Source: Amycolatopsis sp. FBCC-B4732 (GTDB lineage: Bacteria; Actinomycetota; Actinomycetes; Mycobacteriales; Pseudonocardiaceae). From it: a stretch of 64,000 nucleotides of DNA. Below, piece by piece: positions 51,904-60,700 of the stretch. A model generated the notes under the pieces. It saw only the letters and a list, made by a program, of their open reading frames with translations, was not told the DNA's origin and made no database searches. The stretch spans positions 8,040,501-8,104,500 of the forward strand of contig NZ_CP095376.1 in the NCBI RefSeq assembly GCF_023008405.1. Direction: 5' to 3'. The position numbers and the translations under genes were made by a program. Within the stretch, counting starts at the first letter, position 1. The number at the start of each line of letters is the position of its first letter.

Positions 51904-53390
51904 CGCGGGGCCAGTCCGGTGAGGTCGAACGACTCGCTGACCTGGTTCTGGACGAACCCGCCGACCTTGGCCTTCGCCACGATCACGTTGGGGAACAGGA
52001 AGAGCCAGTCCGCGGCGGCGTCGGTGTTGAGCTGCCGCGCCACCTGCTTCATGTCCGCGACCTGCTGCTCCGGCGTCCCGCTGTCGGCCTCGGCGAGCAG
52101 CTGCTGGACGCGCTTGCTGTCGTAACCCCAGTAGTACTTCGGTTTCCCGAACGTCGTGATGTCGCGGGCTTCGACGTGCTGGATGATCGACAGGTCGTAG
52201 TCGTGGTCGGTGAACACCTGCTTCAGCCACACCGCCGGGAAGTCGAGCGGCTCGATCGTGGTCCGCACGCCCACGTCGGCGAGCTGCGACTGGACGACCT
52301 GCGCGGCCGACACCGCGTAGGGCAGGTTCGGGATCCGCAGGCGCAGGTTCAGGTTCGTCGCGCCGGCTTCGGTCAGCATCGCCTTCGCGCGCCCGGGATC
52401 GAACGGGTAGACCTTCGAAAGGTCCTCGTACCAGGGATCGGTCGGCGGGACCATGCTGCCGATCAGCGTGCCGCGCCCGGCCCACGCCGTGTCGAGCAGC
52501 GCCTTCCGGTCGATCGCGTACGTCAGGGCCTGGCGCACGCGGACGTCGTTCAGCGGCGGCCGCGCGCCGTTCATGGCCAGCGTGACCTCGGAGTTCGAGG
52601 TGCCCTGGACGACCTGGAACCGGTCGTCGGCCTGGAACTGCGGGATCGAATCGGGCGCGGTGATCGCCGAGATGACGTCGATGCCGTTGCTGGACAACGC
52701 GTTGTTCAGCGCGGTCGGGTCCTTGATGTACTTGAGGACGACGGTCGAGTACGCCGGTTTCCGGCCCCAGTACGCGGGGTTCGCCTTCAGCACCACGGAG
52801 TCGCCGCGCTTGCGCGCCGCCACGACGTACGGCCCGGTGCCGACCGGCTTGGTCGCCAGATCGGCGACGCCGGTCGGGCTGAACATCGCGCCGAGCCGGC
52901 TGGTGAGGCTGAACAACCAGCCGTTGGACGGCTTCGAGAGCACCACCCGCGCGTGATCCGGCGCCACGACGTCGACGTGGTCGACGACGTCCATCGTGGA
53001 CTTGATCGAGATCGTCCAGTCGGTCTTCACGCGCAGCAGCGAGAACTTGACGTCTTCGGCGGTGAAGGGCGCGCCGTTGCTGAACTTGACGCCGGGCTGC
53101 AGCTGGAAGTCGTAGGTCTTGCGGTCCGCGCTGATCGTCCACGACTTCGCGAGCAACGGCACCACGCGCCCCTGCGAGTCGAGCTTCACCAGGCCTTCGT
53201 AGACGTTGTAGAGCAACGCCTGCGGGATCGCGGCGCCGTCCGTGCGCGTGAAGTCGAAGTTCGCCGGTTCCGCCGTGAAGCCGACGGAAAGCGTGTCCGG
53301 ACCGGCGGAAACGCTCGCCGACGAGCCGGCCGAGCAGCCGGACACCACGAGCAGCAGCACCGCTGCCAGCACGTGAAGTCGGGCTTTCAT
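51900..53390 (-). CDS. Dipeptide/oligopeptide-type ABC transporter substrate-binding lipoprotein
   Basis: The 496-residue lipoprotein has lipobox VSGC with Cys19. The SBP_bac_5 fold is clear: VPLLAKSWTISADRKTYDFQ, GVKFSNGAPFTAEDVKFSL, PLNDVRVRQALTYAIDRKAL. The ligand may be a peptide, amide or sugar; catabolic enzymes downstream favour an amide or amine-containing compound. It is the first gene of the operon; the GntR operator at 53410 is 20 bases upstream of its ATG. Confidence 0.92.
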   Translation of the reverse strand: MKARLHVLAAVLLLVVSGCSAGSSASVSAGPDTLSVGFTAEPANFDFTRTDGAAIPQALLYNVYEGLVKLDSQGRVVPLLAKSWTISADRKTYDFQLQPGVKFSNGAPFTAEDVKFSLLRVKTDWTISIKSTMDVVDHVDVVAPDHARVVLSKPSNGWLFSLTSRLGAMFSPTGVADLATKPVGTGPYVVAARKRGDSVVLKANPAYWGRKPAYSTVVLKYIKDPTALNNALSSNGIDVISAITAPDSIPQFQADDRFQVVQGTSNSEVTLAMNGARPPLNDVRVRQALTYAIDRKALLDTAWAGRGTLIGSMVPPTDPWYEDLSKVYPFDPGRAKAMLTEAGATNLNLRLRIPNLPYAVSAAQVVQSQLADVGVRTTIEPLDFPAVWLKQVFTDHDYDLSIIQHVEARDITTFGKPKYYWGYDSKRVQQLLAEADSGTPEQQVADMKQVARQLNTDAAADWLFLFPNVIVAKAKVGGFVQNQVSESFDLTGLAPR

Positions 53391-53409
53391 TCGGCCTCCA
53401 GGTCAGTAC

Positions 53410-53424
53410 ACTGGTCTGACCAGT
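53410..53424. promoter_or_regulatory. FadR/GntR-type operator
   Basis: ACTGGTC, T, GACCAGT is a perfect 7+1+7 palindrome of the TGGTNNNACCA class recognised by FadR-subfamily GntR regulators. It lies in the 67-base gap between the transporter operon and the GntR gene. Confidence 0.8.
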
Positions 53425-53457
53425 AGCCTGACATTGCGGGGACGACGAGGTCAAGGG

Positions 53458-54204
53458 ATGCGGTTCGAACCGGTGGCTCCGGTCCGCGCGTACGAGCGGG
53501 TCGTCGAGCAGATCGAGCAGGCCGTGATCAGTGGCGAGCTCAAGCCGGGCGAGCGGCTGCCGAGCGAACGCGAACTGATGACTCAGTTCGGCGTCGGCCG
53601 CTCGACGATCCGGGAAGCCCTGCGCGTGCTGCAGGCCGCCGAAATGATCCGCTCGCGGCCCGGCGACCCGCGTGGACCCGAGGTGCTGGCCGCCTCCCCC
53701 GCCGCGTTGCACCGCTCGATGCACCGGCTCGCGCGGGCGAACCACGTCGGGCTCGCCGAACTCCTGCAGTTCCGGATGATCCTCGACGGCTCGGCCCACC
53801 TGCTCGCGGCGGAGCTGCGCACCGAAGACGACTTGGCCGGTCTCGACACGGCGTTGGAGTCCATGCGCGAAGGCGTCTCCCGCGGGTACGCGGAGTTCAG
53901 CCGCGCGGACGTCGCGTTCCACGAAGTCATCGCACGGATCTCGCGCAATCCCCTCCTGGTGGTCAGCGAGGAAGTCGTGCGCGGGGTCGTGCTGGAACTG
54001 ATCGAGGACAAGCTCGCGCACGCCAGCGACCGGACGTCGCTGATGCGCTCCTGGCTCGCGCACCACGCCGAAGTGCTCGACGCGATCCGGGCCGCCGACG
54101 GCGCGGGCGCGGCGCACCTGGCCAAACAGGCGTTGTACGACAACTACGCCGAATACGTGCCCGCTCCGCAACGCCCGCTGCTGGCGCCGTTGCTGCGGTC
54201 CTAG
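53458..54204 (+). CDS. GntR-family transcriptional regulator, FadR/FCD subfamily
   Basis: The 248-residue protein has the GntR winged helix at about residues 10-78 (ISGELKPGERLPSERELMTQ, VGRSTIREALRVLQAAEM) and an FCD ligand-binding domain to about 230 (EFSRADVAFHEVIARISRNP, with the Asp/His metal site region, and RSWLAHHAEVLDAI). ATG 53458 was preferred over an in-frame start 24 bases earlier, since that would lie in the operator side of the gap. It probably represses the divergent transporter/catabolic operon until its substrate is present. Confidence 0.9.
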   Translation: MRFEPVAPVRAYERVVEQIEQAVISGELKPGERLPSERELMTQFGVGRSTIREALRVLQAAEMIRSRPGDPRGPEVLAASPAALHRSMHRLARANHVGLAELLQFRMILDGSAHLLAAELRTEDDLAGLDTALESMREGVSRGYAEFSRADVAFHEVIARISRNPLLVVSEEVVRGVVLELIEDKLAHASDRTSLMRSWLAHHAEVLDAIRAADGAGAAHLAKQALYDNYAEYVPAPQRPLLAPLLRS

Positions 54205-54207
54205 ACT
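54202..54207 (+). promoter_or_regulatory. Probable -10 box overlapping the GntR stop codon
   Basis: TAGACT includes the GntR stop TAG and ends 7 bases before GTG 54215, so the patatin gene may have its own leaderless promoter. Confidence 0.4.
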
Positions 54208-54214
54208 CGGCCGG

Positions 54215-55255
54215 GTGGACGCGGCGAAACGAGACGGTGTCGGGCTCGCGCTTTCCGGGGGTGGTTACCGGGCGATGCTCTTCCACGCCGGCGCGCTCTG
54301 GCGCCTCAACGAACTCGGCTGGCTGCCGAAGCTGACCACCGTTTCCAGCGTTTCCGGCGGGTCGATCGCGGCCGGGGTGCTGGCGCACGCGTGGCACAAG
54401 CTGTACTTCGGCGAAGACGGCGTCGCGGAGAACTTCGGCAAGGAAGTCGTGCAGCCGCTGCGGAAACTGGCACGCACGAACCTCGACATCCCGGTGACGC
54501 TGAAAGCGCTGGCCATGCCGTGGCGCAGCGCGGGCGAAGAACTCGCACGCCGGTACGCGAAGCACCTCTTCGGCGACTGCCGCCTCGCGGACCTCGATCC
54601 GGCCGGCCCGAACTTCGTGTTCACCGCGACCAGCCTGCAGGACGGCTCGCTGTGGTGGTTCTTCCGCCAAGCCGGGCCGCACGGGCAGATCCCGCTCGCG
54701 ACGGCGGTGGCCGCGTCGTCGGCGTTCCCGCCGCTGCTTTCGCCGGTCGTGATCCCGGACCCGCACCAGCCGGACCGCAAGATCGTGCTCAGCGACGCCG
54801 GGGTGTACGACAACCTCGGCCTGGACCCGATCGAGAACCAGCGCGCGACCGTCCTGGTCAGCGACGCGGGCAAGAAGATGAAGCACGAGGAAAAGCCGAG
54901 CCACAACTGGCCGATGCAGCTGTTCCGCGTGCTGACCGTGATGGACAACCAGGTCCGCGAGCTGCGCACCGGCTCACTGCTGAAGTCCTACCAGGACAAG
55001 CACTTCGCCGGGACGTACTGGGCGACCTACAGCGACATCTCGCACTTCGACCTGCCCGACGCGCTGCCGGCGCCGGTCGAGCGGACCCGCGCGCTGGCCG
55101 TGACGAAGACGCGGCTGGCCCGGATGTCGGAGAAGACGCAGGACAACCTGATCAACTGGGGTTACGCGGTGTGCGACGCCGGCATGCGCCGCTGGGTCTG
55201 CCCGGGAACGACGCTGAAGCCGGAGTTCCCGTACCCGGGTTCAGGCGTTGGCTAG
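54215..55255 (+). CDS. Patatin-like phospholipase/esterase
   Basis: The 346-residue protein has oxyanion block LALSGGGYRAMLFHAG (about 11-26), nucleophile Ser47 in SSVSGGS, in place of the usual G-x-S-x-G, and catalytic Asp194 in LSDAGVYDNLG. It is the Ser-Asp dyad type. Without signal peptide it is cytoplasmic or membrane-associated, acting on phospholipids or acyl esters. Its last 15 bases overlap the convergent sortase gene. Confidence 0.88.
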   Translation: MDAAKRDGVGLALSGGGYRAMLFHAGALWRLNELGWLPKLTTVSSVSGGSIAAGVLAHAWHKLYFGEDGVAENFGKEVVQPLRKLARTNLDIPVTLKALAMPWRSAGEELARRYAKHLFGDCRLADLDPAGPNFVFTATSLQDGSLWWFFRQAGPHGQIPLATAVAASSAFPPLLSPVVIPDPHQPDRKIVLSDAGVYDNLGLDPIENQRATVLVSDAGKKMKHEEKPSHNWPMQLFRVLTVMDNQVRELRTGSLLKSYQDKHFAGTYWATYSDISHFDLPDALPAPVERTRALAVTKTRLARMSEKTQDNLINWGYAVCDAGMRRWVCPGTTLKPEFPYPGSGVG

Positions 55256-55819
55256 ATTCGCGTAGACGACGATGTTGTCCTTGTAGGAGTGCTCGGCGTG
55301 GTCGAACGCGCCGCCGCACGTGATCAGCCGCAGCTCGGGCTTGTCGCTGTTGCCGTACACGGCTTCGCGCGGGAACGTGTCCTTCGGGACCTGCGTGACG
55401 CGGTCGACGACGAACTTCAGCTTCTTGCCGTCGCTGCGGTCGACGTCCACTTCGTCGCCCGGCACGAGGTCCTTGAGCTTGAAGAAGATTCCGGGCTTCT
55501 TGTCGCCGTCGACGTGGCCGAGCACGATCGCCGGGCCGACGTCCCCGGGCACCGGCGAGAGCTTGTACCAGGCCGCCTGCATCGGCGTGTGCACCGACGG
55601 GACGGAGATCGCGCCGTCGGGCTTGACCGCGACCGCGAGCAGGCTGGACTCCGCGCCGATCTTCGGGATCTTCACCGACGTCGGCCGGAGTCCCTTGAAC
55701 GGCACCGTCACCGGTGCCGAAGGGGGCACCGGGGCGGCGGCTTTCGGCTGCTCCGGGGTGCTGCAGGCGGCGAGCGCCAGCACGAGGGCGACTGCGGCAC
55801 CCGCCCGCCGGGCGCTCAC
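55241..55819 (-). CDS. Class F-like sortase with lipobox
   Basis: The 192-residue protein has a sortase fold with catalytic His102 (LGHVDGD), Cys168 (RLITCGGAFD) and Arg164. The spacing and the TCGGAFD motif fit actinobacterial class F sortases. The N-terminus has a lipobox LAAC (Cys19), so it may be a lipoprotein rather than transmembrane, which is unusual. The start ATG overlaps the upstream Thr-rich gene by four bases, suggesting that protein is its substrate or partner. Confidence 0.85.
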   Translation of the reverse strand: MSARRAGAAVALVLALAACSTPEQPKAAAPVPPSAPVTVPFKGLRPTSVKIPKIGAESSLLAVAVKPDGAISVPSVHTPMQAAWYKLSPVPGDVGPAIVLGHVDGDKKPGIFFKLKDLVPGDEVDVDRSDGKKLKFVVDRVTQVPKDTFPREAVYGNSDKPELRLITCGGAFDHAEHSYKDNIVVYANLANA

Positions 55820-56583
55820 CAGGCCGTGCCGCCGAAGCCCGTCTCGACCCCGCCCTTGGGCGCGACCTTGACCTGGGCCTTCGGGGCGCTGCTGCCCGGC
55901 GCGGCCGACGTCGACGTCGTCGTGGCGGACGTCGACGTCGTCGTGGCGGACGTCGCCGTGGTGACCGGGGCGGTGCTGGACGGCACGGTGCTCGACGACG
56001 AAGTGCTGGTGACCGGCGGCTGCTCCTGCTCGAACTCGACCACGCCGTTGCCCTCGACGCCGGCGCAGGTCCAGCTGAACTTCGCGGTCGTGGTGCCGGC
56101 CGGGGCGTCGACCACGCGCACGGAGTAGTTCCAGTAGCGGCCGTCGGCCTCGTCCTGGTCCGGGCCGCCGGTGACGCTCAGGTACTGGGTCGCGACGTCG
56201 CCCGGGCGCCCGGCCGCGCAGGCGATGACCAGGACGCCTTCGCCGCCGAGGCCGACGAACCCGTGCCCGACGTTGTCCTGGTAGTCGTCCTTCGGCGGCT
56301 CGCTCGTCGCCGTCGTGCTGGTGGCCGGGTCGGGGGCGTCGGTCTTCACCGGGCCGGTCACCGACGGCGTCGTGGTGGTCCCGGTGGTCTCCGAGGTGGA
56401 CGGTGCCGTCGTCGTGGTCCCGGTCGTGCTCGGCGCCGTGGTGGTCGTCGTTTCGGACGACGTCGTCGTGGTCGTCTCCGGTGCCGTGGTGTCCGTCTGG
56501 GCCAGTGCGGCCGGTGCGGTGGCGGCGGTGATCAGCGCACCCGCGGACACGATGCCCGCGACCCGGCTCAGCGTTCTACCCAC
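55816..56583 (-). CDS. Thr-rich secreted protein, probable sortase partner
   Basis: The 255-residue protein has a signal peptide ending ALAQ (about residue 29), a Thr/Ser/Pro region (30-95), a compact domain (about 100-190) with a Cys pair (VIACAAG, SWTCAGV) and a second Thr/Ser linker. It ends PKGGVETGFGGTAW and has no classical LPxTG or C-terminal hydrophobic tail. The two Thr-rich tracts look like spacers that project the domain from the wall. GTG 56583 has GGGAG upstream. Its gene overlaps the sortase gene, which argues for a functional pair. Confidence 0.75.
   Translation of the reverse strand: MGRTLSRVAGIVSAGALITAATAPAALAQTDTTAPETTTTTSSETTTTTAPSTTGTTTTAPSTSETTGTTTTPSVTGPVKTDAPDPATSTTATSEPPKDDYQDNVGHGFVGLGGEGVLVIACAAGRPGDVATQYLSVTGGPDQDEADGRYWNYSVRVVDAPAGTTTAKFSWTCAGVEGNGVVEFEQEQPPVTSTSSSSTVPSSTAPVTTATSATTTSTSATTTSTSAAPGSSAPKAQVKVAPKGGVETGFGGTAW
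55910..55951. repeat. Two exact 21-bp direct repeats in the Thr-rich linker
   Basis: Unit GTCGACGTCGTCGTGGCGGA plus C is repeated twice head to tail (55910-55930 and 55931-55951). It codes for a seven-residue Ser/Thr/Ala repeat on the minus strand, so copy number could change without breaking the frame. Confidence 0.8.
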
Positions 56584-56642
56584 GACGGACTCCCAACGGC
56601 GAGGACTGCGATGCCGGACTATCGAGGCATCACCCGTCCGTG

Positions 56643-57683
56643 TTACTCCGGGAGGGCGAACCGCAGATCCCACCAAAGGTCCTCGGGATCCTCCAAACCG
56701 ACGCTGAACCTGATGAGCCCGGGCGGCACGCGTTCCTCGCCGGCGAGCCAGGCCCGCCGTTCGACCAGGCTTTCGACGCCGCCGAGGCTGGTCGCCGACC
56801 GGATCAGCCGGACGCCCGCGCAGAAGGCGTCGGCCGTCTCGGCGTCGGCCAAGTCGAACGCGACCATCATCCCGAAGCCCGGGTACCGCACGCGCCGGAC
56901 GGCGGGGTGCCCGGCGAGGCGCCCGGCCAGCAGCGCGGCGGTGCGGGACTGCTCCGCCAGCCGGACCGGCATGGTCCGCAGGCCGCGCAGGGCGAGCCAC
57001 GCCTCCAGCGCGCCCGGCGTCGACCCGACGCGGGTCCGCGCGCCCTTCAGCTCCTCGGCGACCGCCGGGTCCTTGGCCACGGTGATGCCGAGCAGCAGGT
57101 CGCTGTGCCCGCCGATGGCCTTGGTCGCGCTGTGCACGACGACGTCGGCGCCGAGTTCGAGCGGCCGCTGCAGCAACGGCGTCGCGAAGGTGTTGTCGAC
57201 GACGACCCGCCCGCGCGCGGCGGCGGCGATGGTCTCGATCGCCATCACGTCGAGAGTGGGGTTGGTCGGCGACTCGAGCCAGACCAGGTCGGCGGTCGCG
57301 GCCTCGGCGACCCAGGCCTCGGTGTCGGTCGGCTCGAGCTCGGTGACGGCGAGCTTGCCGAGCTTCTGCGCGTGGGCCAGCACCCCGCGCGTCACGGCGT
57401 AGCTGAACGTCGGCACGACGACCCGCGACCCGACCGGCAGCAGGTCCAGCACGGCGGAGAGGGTGGCGACGCCGGACGCGAACGCCGTCGCGTACCCGCC
57501 TTCCAGCGCCCCGACGGCTTCTTCGAGGGCCAGCCAGGTCGGCGTGCCGTCCCCGCGCGCGTACACGAAATCGCCACCGGCCTGGTACGTGCTGGTGGCG
57601 ACGAGCGGGGTGTTGAGGGGTTCGCCAGGGCCGTGCGGGCGGCCGGCCGCGATGGCCTTGGTGCGGGGCGTCCAGTCGTCCAT
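56643..57683 (-). CDS. PLP-dependent Cys/Met metabolism enzyme (cystathionine gamma-synthase/lyase family)
   Basis: The 346-residue protein is a gamma-family PLP enzyme with lysine K188 in VVHSATKAIGGHSDLL and the upstream YARGDGTPTWLALEEAVGAL. The central ESPTNPTLDV and VVDNTFATP are present, as is the C-terminal IRFSVGLEDPEDLW. It could be a gamma-synthase or lyase; sequence alone does not settle it. It is shorter than typical (about 380), lacking some N-terminal residues. It stands alone between the sortase pair and the acylase. Confidence 0.88.
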   Translation of the reverse strand: MDDWTPRTKAIAAGRPHGPGEPLNTPLVATSTYQAGGDFVYARGDGTPTWLALEEAVGALEGGYATAFASGVATLSAVLDLLPVGSRVVVPTFSYAVTRGVLAHAQKLGKLAVTELEPTDTEAWVAEAATADLVWLESPTNPTLDVMAIETIAAAARGRVVVDNTFATPLLQRPLELGADVVVHSATKAIGGHSDLLLGITVAKDPAVAEELKGARTRVGSTPGALEAWLALRGLRTMPVRLAEQSRTAALLAGRLAGHPAVRRVRYPGFGMMVAFDLADAETADAFCAGVRLIRSATSLGGVESLVERRAWLAGEERVPPGLIRFSVGLEDPEDLWWDLRFALPE

Positions 57684-57714
57684 GCGATCACGGTAACCCG
57701 GCGCCCGGGTGGGG

Positions 57715-57752
57715 AGGCCGGGCCGCCCGCGCGTCCGCGAACGGCCCGGCCT
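57715..57752 (-). terminator. Terminator hairpin for the penicillin-acylase-type gene
   Basis: AGGCCGGGCCG and CGGCCCGGCCT form an 11-bp stem around a 16-base loop, 4 bases beyond the acylase stop. The U-tract is absent. Confidence 0.7.
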
Positions 57753-57756
57753 GGTC

Positions 57757-60700
57757 TCAGTGGGCGTACACCTCGAACTCGTAGAGCGAGTAGCCGTACT
57801 TCGTGCCGCGCTGGACGCCCTGCAGCTTGACGAACCGGGCCTGGGTCGTGGCGAACGAGACGTTGTCCTGCCCGCCGTCGCCGTCGGTGACCGAAGCCGC
57901 GTCCGTCCAGTGCACCGCGTCCGGGGAGAGCTGGATCCGGTAGCTCTTCCCGTACGCCTTCTCCCAGCTCAGCAGCACCCGGCTGACCTGCTGGACCGAA
58001 CCGAGGTCGACGGTGATCGCCTGGTCGTCGCTCCAGTCGCTGGCCCAGCGGGTCGAGGCGTTGCCGTCGATCGCGTTCGACGCCGGCGAGTTGTAGAGGC
58101 CGGTCTCGGCGCTGGTGGCGCTGACCGTCTTCCCCGGCGCGAGGTTCGCGATGTTGTCGCCGCGGTGCGCGGAGTACTCGACGACCTGCTGGAACGTCGG
58201 GCGGTTCTGCCAGCTGATCTTGTCCTGCGTGATGCCGCCCAGCGGGTTGTGGACGATCGTGTCGGCGCACCACTGGTCACCGGCCGAGCAGGACGCGTCA
58301 CCGGGGTAGACGGTGCTCGCGGCCTGGCCGGCGGCGGTGGTCAGCGAGTCGACGAGCGCCTGGCGGCACGTCGTGACGTTGCCGGCCCCGCAGAACGTCT
58401 GGCCGAGCGGGCCGGCCACCGGCTGGCCGAGCACCTGCCGGATGTCCTTGCTGACGTAGCCCCACCAGCCGAACTGGAACGACGAGCCCTTGTGCGGCTG
58501 GCCGGTGTGCCGGCCGTCGCCGTTCTGCCAGCCGGACGGGCTTTCGTTGATGCCGAGCACGCCGGTCATCGCGTTGTAGGCGTCGTCGCCCATGCCCGGC
58601 TTGAACTCGGCCTGGACGAGCAGCGGCCACCAGGCGTCGAAGATGCGGATCGCGTCCGCGTCCGTGTACGCCTTGCTGCCGGCGGCGGTTTCGGTGCGCA
58701 GCTGCCCGTGGGAGAGCCACGTCTTGAGCTTCGCCTCGGCGTCCGCGGCCGCCCCGGTGGTCGGCGTCTTGTCGAGCACCTGCAGCAGCAGCGGCAGCAC
58801 GCGCTCGGCGCGCAGGTCGGACAGCGCCGCTTCCTCCATCGCTTGGGTCAGGTTGACCCGGGTGACCTTGGTGCCGCTGGAGATCAGCTTCTTCACGCGC
58901 GAGTCGAGCAGGTCGACGCGGTGCACGGCGGACTTGTCCGCGCCCGCCGCCGCGTAACCGTTGGCCTGCGCGTTGTTCCAGCTGACGTAGTAGTCCTGGT
59001 TGACCGACTGCGGGTGCTGCGACGCGGGCGTGTAGGTCGCCTGGTTGCCGCTGGGGTTCCAGCCGTTCCAGTCGTGGCCCTGGTCGCCCCACACCGGCAT
59101 GTTCGGGTCCACATCGGACTGCCGGGACGGGTTGCTGCCCGAGTTGAAGTAGGCGATGTCCTTCGAGTCGGCGTAGAACCAGTTGAACGTGTAGTTGATG
59201 TCGGCCGCGGCCTTCTGGAAGTCCGCCGCGGACTTGACGAAGCCCGGGTCGTTCAGCTCCTGGAAGCCGATCAGCGAGTCGACCTCGTGGAAGTAGGACG
59301 AGCGCAGCGCCGCGTACGCCACCGGCTTGCCGCCGACCGTCGCCCGGCTCTGCACCGGCCCGTACTTCGTCCGGTAGCTGCGCAGGGTGTACGAGCCCGC
59401 CGCGGTCCCGTCGGCCACGGTCGGCTTCCAGGCGTTCTTGACCTCGACGGTCTCCATCGGGATGCACTGGCCTTGCCAGGTGTAGTAGTTCGAGTCCTTC
59501 GTCGGCGCCTTGCCGCTCGGGTCGCACAGCGTCAGCGCGTAGGTGTCGATGATGTCCTGCGCCGACGTCGTCGCGCTCCACGAGTAGTCCTGCCCGCGCC
59601 CGAGGAGCGTGTACATGCTCAGGCCGGCGAAGGCCGCGCCGCGCGAGCTGATGCCCGGGCCCTGCAGTTCCTGCAACAGCAGCAGCTGCGGGGCGAAGTA
59701 CCCGGTCTGCGGGCCGAACACGGCGACCGGGTGGCCGCTGGCGGTCTTGGCGCCGGAGACGAGCAGCGCGTTGGACATGCCGTGCTTCTCGCTCAGCATG
59801 TTGCCCGGCAGCACGCCGTCTTCGAACATGCCGCGGGCGGGCTCCTGGTCGGCGGGCGCGGCGACGTCCACAGTGGACGGCGTCGCGGTCGAAGCCGAGC
59901 CGGTCTTGTCGAACACGAGCTGCTGCCCGGTCACCGAACCCTTGTCCGGCAGGGCCTGCCCGACCGCGTTGGCCGGCGTCTTGCCGTACGGGAACGTCTG
60001 GCCGTCGTGCAGCGTCTTGACGGCTTCGGGGTCGTCCTCCGCACGCAGGCTCTGCCACACCTTTTCGCCCTGGACGACGCCGTACTTCTCCTGCATCGCG
60101 AGCTTGGCGATCGCGTTCTGCACCTCGCCGCCGCCGCCCGCGCCGAACTCGGCGCCGACCAGCGAGGCGAGCGCCACCAGGTCGGTCAGCTTGAACGGGT
60201 CGATCGACCCGGCGTTGGTGATCGCGTCGACGTGCCCGGTGAGCACGTACTCGCCCGGGAAGTACCGGCCGCTGTAGGAGTCGCTGATGTACTTGTTGAT
60301 GCCGTCGACGTAGGCCTGCGCGTCGGCGAGGCCCTGCGCGCCGCGCGGGCCGTTGCTCGCGACGCGGTCGATCTGCTGCTGCAGCTCGGCTTCGGTGTAG
60401 GGCGCGTTCGAGAAGAACTGCTGCTCCAGCTCGCGGTTGGCTTCCGCGCCGCCGGCGAACGGGGTGACCTGCCCGCGCGCGGCGTGGCGCAGGACGTCCA
60501 TCAGCCACAGCCGGTCCTGCGCGGCGGCGTAGCCGGCGCCGAACTCGGTGCCGGACCGGGTGGTCCCGGTGATGTGCGGGACGCCGAGCGCCTTGTCCCG
60601 CACGATCGTCACGTCCGCGCGCGGCTTGCTCGTGCTCGCGACCTGGTCGGCGGCGACGCCGAACGACGAGTCGTTGAAGTACTGGTTGATCGCGCCGGTG

